Shown piece by piece: positions 9,620-16,189 of a DNA stretch of 64,000 nt (within the stretch, counting starts at the first letter, position 1; each line of letters starts with the position of its first letter). A program made the position numbers and the translations under genes. This DNA is from Sphingobacteriaceae bacterium (GTDB taxonomy: Bacteria; Bacteroidota; Bacteroidia; B-17B0; Aurantibacillaceae), in assembly GCA_947480015.1 (NCBI GenBank), contig CANKBS010000004.1, forward strand, positions 62,001 to 126,000. Direction: 5' to 3'. The notes below the pieces were generated by a model that worked only from the letters and a program-made list of their open reading frames with translations, ran no database searches and was not told the origin of the DNA.

Positions 9620-10345
9620 ATGATTTTAAGAAGCGAAAATTTAGTAAAACGATATAAGAGCCGCACGGTTGCAAACAATGTATCGGTAGAAGTTCAGCAA
9701 GGTGAAATTGTAGGTTTACTGGGGCCGAATGGTGCCGGCAAAACCACTTCGTTTTATATGATTGTAGGCATGGTTAAACCCAACAGTGGTCGTATATTTT
9801 TGGATGATCAGGATATCACTAAGGAACCCATGTACCGTAGAGCCCAATTGGGCATTGGCTATTTACCTCAAGAAGCATCGGTATTTAGAAAACTAAGCAT
9901 AGAAGACAATTTATATGCTATTTTAGAAATGACCAAGCTCACTAAAAAAGAGCAGCAGATGAAGGCTGAAACCTTGTTGGATGAATTTGGATTGCATCAT
10001 GTGCGCAAAAGTTTGGGTGATCAGTTAAGTGGAGGAGAGCGTCGTCGCACTGAAATAGCGCGAGCATTGGCCACCGATCCAAAATTTATTTTGTTGGATG
10101 AACCTTTTGCCGGCGTTGATCCTATTGCTGTTGAAGACATTCAGCAGGTGGTACGTAAACTAAAAGAAAAAAACATTGGGATCTTAATTACCGACCATAA
10201 TGTACACGAAACCTTAAGTATTACCGATAGGGCTTATTTACTTTATTCGGGCAGCGTGATTAAAAGTGGTACAGCAGAAGAGCTGGCCAATGATGAACAA
10301 GTGCGTAAAGTATATCTGGGCGAGAATTTTGAATTGAGAAAATAA
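9620..10345 (+). CDS. lptB: LPS export ABC transporter ATP-binding protein LptB
   Basis: Cytoplasmic ATPase of the LptB2FG complex, which extracts lipopolysaccharide from the inner membrane and pushes it along the Lpt bridge. Length is 241 residues, as usual. Walker [10 protein letters not shown] at residues 35-43, Q-loop in YLPQEASVF, signature [16 protein letters not shown] near residue 136, Walker [14 protein letters not shown] near 156, and H-loop ITDHNV. The [12 protein letters not shown] signature and the PQEASVF Q-loop distinguish LptB from other ABC ATPases. It directly follows the DUF5686 gene; LptF, LptG and LptC are not in the window. Confidence 0.93.
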   Translation: MILRSENLVKRYKSRTVANNVSVEVQQGEIVGLLGPNGAGKTTSFYMIVGMVKPNSGRIFLDDQDITKEPMYRRAQLGIGYLPQEASVFRKLSIEDNLYAILEMTKLTKKEQQMKAETLLDEFGLHHVRKSLGDQLSGGERRRTEIARALATDPKFILLDEPFAGVDPIAVEDIQQVVRKLKEKNIGILITDHNVHETLSITDRAYLLYSGSVIKSGTAEELANDEQVRKVYLGENFELRK

Positions 10346-10387
10346 TCCTTTCCGCTTAGTGCGATATAATCAGGTTTAATCATCACC

Positions 10388-10981
10388 ATGAAACTATATT
10401 TTGCTTCTGCAAATAAAAAAAAGATTGAAGAAATAAAGGCCATTGTGCCTAAGCCATTCGATTTATTCGGACTTTCAGATATAGGCATAGTAGACGACAT
10501 ACCCGAGCCGGGAACCACTATCAAAGAAAACTCGTATTTAAAAGCACTATACGTTTGTGATTTTTTAAAACAAAAAAACGAAGAAGCCTTTGTGTTTGCC
10601 GACGACAGCGGTTTAGAAGTAGAAGCCCTCTTTGGCGCACCCGGGGTGTATAGCGCCCGTTATGCCGGTAGTCCGAAAAGCGATGAGGATAACAATAGTA
10701 AATTATTGACTGAATTAAAAAACCGCACACTGCGCAAGGCAAGGTTTGTGACGATAATAACCTTGATTATAACAGATGAAGTGTATTATTTTGAAGGAGA
10801 AATAAAAGGAACCATTTCATATGAGCCAAGAGGCAAAAGCGGTTTTGGATACGACCCTTTATTTATTCCAACCGGATACAGAAGTACTTTTGCAGAGCTA
10901 GGGCCTGAAATAAAAAACAGCATCAGTCATCGTGCTATTGCTGTAAAAAAGCTAATTGAGTTTTTAGCGAAGTATAAATAA
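10388..10981 (+). CDS. rdgB: dITP/XTP pyrophosphatase (RdgB/HAM1 family)
   Basis: House-cleaning nucleotidase that hydrolyses non-canonical purine triphosphates (dITP, XTP, ITP) to monophosphate and pyrophosphate. Length is 197 residues, the family norm. Motifs: the N-terminal substrate loop FASANKKKIEEI, FADDSGLEVEAL with the catalytic acidic residue and GAPGVYSARYAG after it, GKSGFGYDPLFIP, and the C-terminal SHRAIAVKKL. It lies 42 bp after lptB on the same strand and may be cotranscribed with it. Confidence 0.95.
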   Translation: MKLYFASANKKKIEEIKAIVPKPFDLFGLSDIGIVDDIPEPGTTIKENSYLKALYVCDFLKQKNEEAFVFADDSGLEVEALFGAPGVYSARYAGSPKSDEDNNSKLLTELKNRTLRKARFVTIITLIITDEVYYFEGEIKGTISYEPRGKSGFGYDPLFIPTGYRSTFAELGPEIKNSISHRAIAVKKLIEFLAKYK

Positions 10982-11020
10982 AATTAGTTTTTAATTTTTA
11001 GTGCTTAGTTTTAAGTATAA

Positions 11021-11069
11021 AATCTCTAATCTCTAATCTCTAATCTCTAATCTTTAATCTGCAATCAAA
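11021..11069. repeat. 7-bp tandem repeat (AATCTCT)
   Basis: Four perfect tandem copies of AATCTCT (11021-11048) followed by three copies that keep AATC but drift at the end (to 11069). The last copies reach into the stop codon of the minus-strand rsgA gene. It lies between two convergent genes. Confidence 0.85.
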
Positions 11070-11994
11070 TCTCCCATTCCTTCCAATCCATTTCTTCACC
11101 GTTTAAAATACCGAGATAAGAAATGTAACGCTCGCTGCTAATTTCGCCCTTTTCAACCGCTGTAATAACGGCGCATTTGGGTTCGTTTACATGCAGGCAG
11201 TTATTAAACTTGCAGCCATTCATGCGTGAGCGAATCTCCGGAAAATAATGCCCAATTTCTTCCTTTTTCATTTCAACCAGACCTAATTCTTTAATACCCG
11301 GACTATCAATAATACTACCCCCAAACGAAAGCGGATACAGTTCGGCAAAGGTGGTGGTGTGCATGCCTTTGGCATGCGCAGAAGAAATTTCTCCGGTACG
11401 TAATTTTAATTCAGGCGCAATGGCAGTAATAAAAGTTGATTTCCCAACCCCCGAATGTCCGGCCACCAAAGTGGTTTTATCTTTAAATAAAATTTTCACG
11501 TTTTCAATTTGTTTCACGTTAAAACTGCTTATCTCATAACAATCGTAACCAATTTTTTTATACAGATCAATGATCTCTTTTTGAACTTCCAAATGCGCTT
11601 CATCCAATAAATCACATTTATTAAAAACGATCACAGCCTTTATGCCATAGGCTTCAGCGGTAATTAAAAAACGATCAATAAAACCCAAGCTGGTGCGTGG
11701 CGAAACTAGGGTGGCTATTAAAACAGCTTGATCTAAATTACTGGCAAGAATTTGTGATTGTTTACTCAGGTTAATAGATTTTCGGATGATATAATTCTTG
11801 CGCGGGTGAATGGTACGAATAATTGTTTCACCATTTTCTTCCATGTCAAAATCCACATAATCGCCAACAGCAATCGGATTGGTTGTTTTACGGCCTTCCA
11901 AACGGATCTTCCCCTTTAATACACAATCGTAAATTTCGGTCCCAGCTTTAACCAGATATCTACTACCGGTTGATTTTATTACAACACCGGTCAT
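11065..11994 (-). CDS. rsgA: ribosome small subunit-dependent GTPase RsgA
   Basis: Circularly permuted GTPase that acts in late 30S maturation. An OB-fold comes first (residues 1-75); the GTPase motifs come in permuted order: FNKCDLLDE (G4) near 125, the P-loop GHSGVGKST near 178, and DSPGIKELGL (G3) near 225. The zinc cluster follows in CKFNNCLHVNEPKCAV. I choose the ATG at 11994 (protein beginning MTGVVIKSTGS, 309 residues); the frame is open to a TTG at 12006 but the family begins at this ATG. It is convergent with rdgB. Confidence 0.93.
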   Translation of the reverse strand: MTGVVIKSTGSRYLVKAGTEIYDCVLKGKIRLEGRKTTNPIAVGDYVDFDMEENGETIIRTIHPRKNYIIRKSINLSKQSQILASNLDQAVLIATLVSPRTSLGFIDRFLITAEAYGIKAVIVFNKCDLLDEAHLEVQKEIIDLYKKIGYDCYEISSFNVKQIENVKILFKDKTTLVAGHSGVGKSTFITAIAPELKLRTGEISSAHAKGMHTTTFAELYPLSFGGSIIDSPGIKELGLVEMKKEEIGHYFPEIRSRMNGCKFNNCLHVNEPKCAVITAVEKGEISSERYISYLGILNGEEMDWKEWEI

Positions 11995-12200
11995 GTCAGA
12001 AAACAAAAATGATATTTCTCATGCAGGTTTTTTCCATCATATTGAGGGTGATAAAAATAACTAATTTAAATTTAGCAAGAATTAAAAAACAATACAGCCT
12101 TAGTCGGACTAAAATGATAAGAAAACCTAATTTCACTAGATGGCCGCGAAATAATGTGTAAATTAGGCGCGTTTTGAAATCAAATCGTAAAAATTTTCTT

Positions 12201-13379
12201 ATGAAAGAAGTATACATCGTATCAGCAGTTAGAACAGCCATGGGTTCATTTGGCGGAACTTTAGCAGGCATTCCTGCAACAAAATTAGGAGCAATAGCCA
12301 TTAAAGGAGCGCTTGATAGAATTAATCTGGATGGTAATTTAGTAAATGAGGTTTATATGGGATGTGTGCTGCAGGCCAATCTTGGTCAGGCTCCGGCGCG
12401 TCAAGCAGCTAAGTTTGCAGGATTACCCGATCATGTTTCTGCTACAACAGTAAATAAGGTTTGCGCCAGTGGATTAAAAAGTATTTCAATGGGCGTACAA
12501 AGTATTTTGTTAGGCGATAATGACATCGTGGTTGCAGGTGGCATGGAAAGTATGAGTCAGGTTCCTTTTTATTTAGAGAATAACCGTTGGGGCGCAAAAT
12601 ATGGTAATGGTGTGGTAGTAGATGGTTTAGCCAAGGATGGTTTGGTTGACGTGTATGGCGCTGTACCCATGGGGAATTGTGCCGATGCTTGTGCTAAAGA
12701 ATATCAGTTTAGTCGTGAAGAACAAGATGCCTTTGCTATTGGTTCATATACTAAATCAGCCGCTGCCTGGGCAGCAGGAAATTTCAAAAACGAGATTGTG
12801 CCGGTAACCGTTAAAACCAAAAAAGGTGATATTGAGTTTAGTGAAGACGAAGAATACAAAAATGTGAATTTTGAGAAGATCCCGGCTTTAAAACCGGCCT
12901 TTGGAAAAGACGGCACTGTAACGGCGGCTAACGCTAGCACCATGAATGATGGCGCAGCGGCATTGGTTTTAATGAGCAAAGAGAAAGCCATCGCCTTAGG
13001 AATTAAGCCACTTGCAATTATTAGAGGTTATGCTGATGCCGAACAAGCGCCTGAACGCTTTACTACTACACCAAGTGTAGCCATTCCTAAAGCTGTTGAA
13101 AAAGCCGGACTAAAAATGACAGACGTTAATTTGTTTGAATTACATGAAGCATTTAGTGTGGTAGGTTTGGCAAATATAAAACTCATGAATTTAGATCCTA
13201 CGAAAGTGAATGTTAATGGCGGAGCAGTTTCTTTAGGACATCCGTTAGGAGCCAGTGGCGCCAGAATAGTAGTGACCTTAATCAATGCTTTAAAACAAAA
13301 TAAAGGCAAGTATGGTGCAGCAGCAGCCTGCAATGGAGGTGGTGGCGCAAGCGCACTGGTTATTGAGAACGTGGACTAA
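12201..13379 (+). CDS. acetyl-CoA C-acetyltransferase (thiolase)
   Basis: Condenses two acetyl-CoA to acetoacetyl-CoA, or the reverse in degradation. Length is 392 residues from the ATG at 12201 (the frame is open to a TTG at 12174, but MKEVYIVSAVRTAMG is the family N-terminus). Catalytic residues are visible: the acylated Cys in NKVCASGLKS near residue 89, His in LHEAFSVVG, and the second Cys in CNGGGGASALVIE; GHPLGASGARI is the C-terminal thiolase signature. It matches the biosynthetic AtoB/PhaA type in length. It stands alone, with its own terminator. Exact pathway not decidable. Confidence 0.93.
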   Translation: MKEVYIVSAVRTAMGSFGGTLAGIPATKLGAIAIKGALDRINLDGNLVNEVYMGCVLQANLGQAPARQAAKFAGLPDHVSATTVNKVCASGLKSISMGVQSILLGDNDIVVAGGMESMSQVPFYLENNRWGAKYGNGVVVDGLAKDGLVDVYGAVPMGNCADACAKEYQFSREEQDAFAIGSYTKSAAAWAAGNFKNEIVPVTVKTKKGDIEFSEDEEYKNVNFEKIPALKPAFGKDGTVTAANASTMNDGAAALVLMSKEKAIALGIKPLAIIRGYADAEQAPERFTTTPSVAIPKAVEKAGLKMTDVNLFELHEAFSVVGLANIKLMNLDPTKVNVNGGAVSLGHPLGASGARIVVTLINALKQNKGKYGAAAACNGGGGASALVIENVD

Positions 13380-13394
13380 TTTTTTTAAAAGATA

Positions 13395-13429
13395 AAAAAC
13401 CTCAACTAAACATTAGTTGAGGTTTTTTT
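13395..13429 (+). terminator. rho-independent terminator of thiolase gene
   Basis: Inverted repeat CCTCAACTAA / TTAGTTGAGG with a 3-nt loop, preceded by an A run and followed by seven Ts. It begins 16 nt after the thiolase stop. Confidence 0.9.
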
Positions 13430-13549
13430 GTTTATTTTTGTCCGCTCCTAAAACAAGGAGTAAAAAAATTCTTAAGGCAAATTCTCCTTAAAAAGATACT
13501 TGTTTTTTGGAAGAAATTTCGATCGCTCAACACATTAGAAAAACAACAT

Positions 13550-14632
13550 ATGAAATCAACAGCATTATCAAACAAACACATTTCTTTAAAGGCAAAAATG
13601 GTTCCATTTGCCGGTTACAACATGCCGGTATCTTATACCGGGTTAAACGATGAGCATCTGGCTGTGCGAAACAGTGTGGGTGTATTTGACGTGAGCCATA
13701 TGGGTGAATTTATTTTAAAAGGCGCTAATGCCCTAAACTTGATTCAAAAAGTAACCAGCAACGACGCTTCTGTTTTAGTGGATGGTAAAGCACAATACTC
13801 TTGTTTGCCAAATGCCACAGGTGGTATTGTTGATGATTTAATCGTTTATAAAATAGATTCAGAAACCTACATGCTTGTGGTTAATGCAAGTAACATTGAA
13901 AAAGATTGGAATTGGATCAAGCAAAACGATACGTGGAATGTGGACATGAAAAACATTTCAGACGATACGTCTTTATTGGCTATACAAGGGCCAAACGCAA
14001 CAGCCACGTTACAAAAACTAACTAGCGTTAAATTGGCCGATATCCCATATTATGGATTTGCCAAAGGAACTTTTAATGGCGTGGCTAATGTGGTAATTAG
14101 TAATACCGGATATACCGGAGCGGGAGGTTTTGAATTATATTTTGAAAATCAATATGCTGAAAAAATGTGGGATGATATTTTTAGCGCCGGAGCCGAATTC
14201 GGAATTAAACCAATTGGTTTAGGAGCTAGAGATACACTGCGCTTGGAAATGGGTTTCTGCTTATATGGGAATGATATTGATGACACCACTTCTCCTATTG
14301 AAGCCGGTTTGGGCTGGATCACCAAATTCACCAAAGATTTCACGAATCGCGAAAAAATCGAGCTGGATAAAGTTGGTGGCGTGTCTAAAAAACTGGTTGG
14401 TTTTGAGATGATAGACCGTGGTATTCCCCGTCATGATTATCAAATAGCCGATGCGGCCGGAACTATTATCGGGAAAGTGACTTCCGGAACCCAGTCGCCT
14501 AGCCTTAATAAAGCTATCGGTTTAGGTTATGTAAAATCTGAATTCTCTAAAGCCGATTCCGAGATCTTTATTCTAATCCGCGACAAAGCGATTAAGGCTA
14601 GGGTTTGCAAGATCCCGTTTCTTAAAAAGTAG
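13550..14632 (+). CDS. gcvT: glycine cleavage system aminomethyltransferase (T protein)
   Basis: Transfers the aminomethyl carbon from the lipoyl H protein to tetrahydrofolate, releasing ammonia. Length is 360 residues, the family norm. Family features: N-terminus with [25 protein letters not shown], the conserved Asp region [23 protein letters not shown], and [15 protein letters not shown]; a C-terminal barrel (KKLVGFEM, then GIPRHDY) follows. gcvP is 1.5 kb downstream on the same strand, separated by a MORN-repeat gene and a tRNA. gcvH is not in the window. No glycine riboswitch could be recognised upstream. Confidence 0.95.
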   Translation: MKSTALSNKHISLKAKMVPFAGYNMPVSYTGLNDEHLAVRNSVGVFDVSHMGEFILKGANALNLIQKVTSNDASVLVDGKAQYSCLPNATGGIVDDLIVYKIDSETYMLVVNASNIEKDWNWIKQNDTWNVDMKNISDDTSLLAIQGPNATATLQKLTSVKLADIPYYGFAKGTFNGVANVVISNTGYTGAGGFELYFENQYAEKMWDDIFSAGAEFGIKPIGLGARDTLRLEMGFCLYGNDIDDTTSPIEAGLGWITKFTKDFTNREKIELDKVGGVSKKLVGFEMIDRGIPRHDYQIADAAGTIIGKVTSGTQSPSLNKAIGLGYVKSEFSKADSEIFILIRDKAIKARVCKIPFLKK

Positions 14633-14693
14633 GCTACCATAATCTGAATTATTTAGTTTGTTTTATTTTGAAAGAAAAATAAATAGCCTATCT

Positions 14694-14726
14694 TTATTTG
14701 AATAAAATTAAATTTTATTCAAATAA
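14694..14726. repeat. perfect AT-rich palindrome upstream of MORN gene
   Basis: A perfect 16-bp inverted repeat with a single central base; arms 14694-14709 and 14711-14726. It sits 24 bp before a TAnnTTTG promoter element and 60 bp past the gcvT stop. No T run follows, so it is not a standard terminator; a protein-binding operator is the other reading. Confidence 0.8.
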
Positions 14727-14749
14727 TTATTAATAAGATGAAAAACTTA

Positions 14750-14757
14750 TATATTTG
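14750..14757 (+). promoter_or_regulatory. putative -7 box (TATATTTG)
   Basis: Matches the Bacteroidota -7 consensus TAnnTTTG, 12 nt before the ATG at 14769, implying a very short leader. No good TTTG -33 box at the right spacing was seen. Confidence 0.45.
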
Positions 14758-14768
14758 AGTCTGCATAA

Positions 14769-15671
14769 ATGAGTAAACTGATCTATATTTTGATTTTATT
14801 TTTTACCCTAAACTCCATGAAATCACAGTCGTGGGAGCTTTACGGGAAGGATACAATTAATAAAATTGATGCAGATGGCAAGAAGCAAGCTAAGTGGGTT
14901 CTTATGGGCAAGCATAAGCCTGGTACCTGCTACCAGACTGATCAGAAAGCGGAAGAAGGGAAATACAAAGACAACCGTAAAGCTGATGTTTGGATTGAAT
15001 ATTACTGCAACAGCAACATGAAAAACAAGCTCACTTTTGTGAACGGAAGGCCTGATGGTTATGCTCAAATGTTTCATGAAAATGGGAAAATTTCTGAAGA
15101 AGGTAATTGGAAAAACAACCGCTGGGTAGGCAATTACAAGCTTTATTACGATAACGGGCAAATACAACATGAATTTATTTTCGGCCCAACCGGTAAACGT
15201 GATGGCCCACAAAAATATTTTTACGATAATGGGCAATTAGCTATTGAGGGTAGCTTTTCGAACGGGAAAGAAAGCGGTTTGATTAAAGAGTATTACGAAA
15301 ATGGCGATCAAAAAGCCGAGAAAAATTTCGCAGATGGTTTAGTCGACATAGCTTCAATTAAAGAGTTTCAGCCTAAGAAACCAATACAGCCTAAATCAGA
15401 AATTCCTGCTGAAAACGCACCTGTTGTAAAAGTACGTGAAGATGAACGTCCGAATGAAGCTGCGAAAAAAGGCGCTTCAAAAGGACCATTAGTATTAAAT
15501 GGACAGTTTACTTTATACAACAAGAATAAACAACTTACAAAAGACGGTGTGTTTAAGGATAATCGTTTTTTGGATGGCAAAGCCTATATTTACAACGATA
15601 ATGGCATTTTAACACGGGTTGCCATGTATAAAAATGGTATTTACATAGGGGACACACAAGCAGAAAATTAA
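14769..15671 (+). CDS. exported MORN-repeat protein
   Basis: Protein of 300 residues. A signal peptide or hydrophobic anchor occupies residues 1-20. It then has at least six MORN-variant (toxin-antitoxin YwqK type) repeats of about 22 residues, each with a Y-x-N-G-x-x-x-x-x-G pattern, for example FHENGKISEEGNW, YYDNGQIQHEF, YFYDNGQLAIEGSF and YYENGDQKAEKNF. A Pro/Lys-rich linker (about residues 197-235) separates two last repeats. Such repeats make extended beta-hairpin rods; the role here is unknown. It has a palindrome and promoter element of its own, so it is probably not cotranscribed with gcvT. Confidence 0.8.
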   Translation: MSKLIYILILFFTLNSMKSQSWELYGKDTINKIDADGKKQAKWVLMGKHKPGTCYQTDQKAEEGKYKDNRKADVWIEYYCNSNMKNKLTFVNGRPDGYAQMFHENGKISEEGNWKNNRWVGNYKLYYDNGQIQHEFIFGPTGKRDGPQKYFYDNGQLAIEGSFSNGKESGLIKEYYENGDQKAEKNFADGLVDIASIKEFQPKKPIQPKSEIPAENAPVVKVREDERPNEAAKKGASKGPLVLNGQFTLYNKNKQLTKDGVFKDNRFLDGKAYIYNDNGILTRVAMYKNGIYIGDTQAEN

Positions 15672-15779
15672 CAGGGGGTGCGCTTTTAAGCGCCTTTTTC
15701 AATTTCTCTTTTTTCAATCAGAAATTTGTATTACTTTTGCTCCTCGTTATTAAAATCAGAACAGATCTGATTGAAACAA

Positions 15780-15853
15780 GGGGGATTAGCTCATTTGGCT
15801 AGAGCGCTTCGCTGGCAGTGAAGAGGTGATCGGTTCGAATCCGATATTCTCCA
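15780..15853 (+). tRNA. tRNA-Ala (anticodon GGC)
   Basis: All arms fold: acceptor 15780-15786 with 15846-15852 (two G-U pairs), U8 A9, D-arm GCTC/GAGC, anticodon stem CTTCG/TGAAG with the loop CTGGCAG giving anticodon GGC, and T-arm with TTCGAAT. The discriminator base is A at 15853. CCA is not encoded, as is common in this phylum. A terminator hairpin follows. A TACTTTTG box at 15732-15739 could be its promoter. Confidence 0.95.
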
Positions 15854-15855
15854 CT

Positions 15856-15887
15856 AAAAGGTCTTTCAGAAATGGAAGACCTTTTTT
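15856..15887 (+). terminator. rho-independent terminator of tRNA-Ala
   Basis: Stem 15856-15865 with 15876-15885 (AAAAGGTCTT / AAGACCTTTT), 10-nt loop, T run. Directly behind the tRNA. Confidence 0.85.
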
Positions 15888-15902
15888 GTAATAAAAAATG
15901 AA

Positions 15903-15986
15903 GGCTAGAGCGCTTCGTCCAGACTTGGGTCGGGATAAAGAGGTGATCGGGTCGACCCCGATAGTGATTGGGATGATAGTCTCCAC
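15903..15986 (+). pseudogene. scrambled tRNA-Ala-like copy
   Basis: Begins with 15 bases identical to the D-arm/anticodon-stem part of the tRNA-Ala 105 bp upstream (GGCTAGAGCGCTTCG). After unrelated sequence in place of the anticodon loop it resumes with AAGAGGTGATCGG, then a disturbed T-arm, a 15-nt insertion bounded by GATAGT direct repeats, and a final match TCTCCAC to the acceptor end. The 5' acceptor strand and anticodon are missing, so it cannot be a working tRNA. Confidence 0.8.
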
Positions 15987-16160
15987 AAAATATTATTTTT
16001 TGTTCGGATTTGTTTAAGTTCTGAATCCTGTTTTTTTGACAAATGTCACATTGTAGGTCCTTTTTATTTGGCCTAAAAACGGCTTCATTAAACAAAAGCA
16101 TTAGGCTACCACTTTAAAAACGGATATTTATTTGACTGCTAATAATCACTGGAAAATTCG

Positions 16161-16168
16161 TAAATTTG
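16161..16168 (+). promoter_or_regulatory. putative -7 box of gcvP (TAAATTTG)
   Basis: Exact match to TAnnTTTG, 21 nt before the chosen gcvP ATG. A TTTG at 16131-16134 is 26 nt upstream, longer than the ideal spacing, so the -33 box is doubtful. Confidence 0.45.
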
Positions 16169-16189
16169 ACCTCTAAAATTTTCGTATCA

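Noticed and set aside
11996-12301. 101-codon minus-strand reading frame between rsgA and thiolase
   Set aside because: Overlaps the start of the thiolase gene in antisense and has no protein family features.
13441-13549. Glycine riboswitch in front of gcvT
   Set aside because: The 109 nt show only a short AAGGAG/CTCCTT inverted repeat and no glycine aptamer core; too short for a tandem riboswitch.
15786-16101. Minus-strand frames over the tRNA region
   Set aside because: They are antisense to a real tRNA-Ala and its degenerate copy and have no homology visible.
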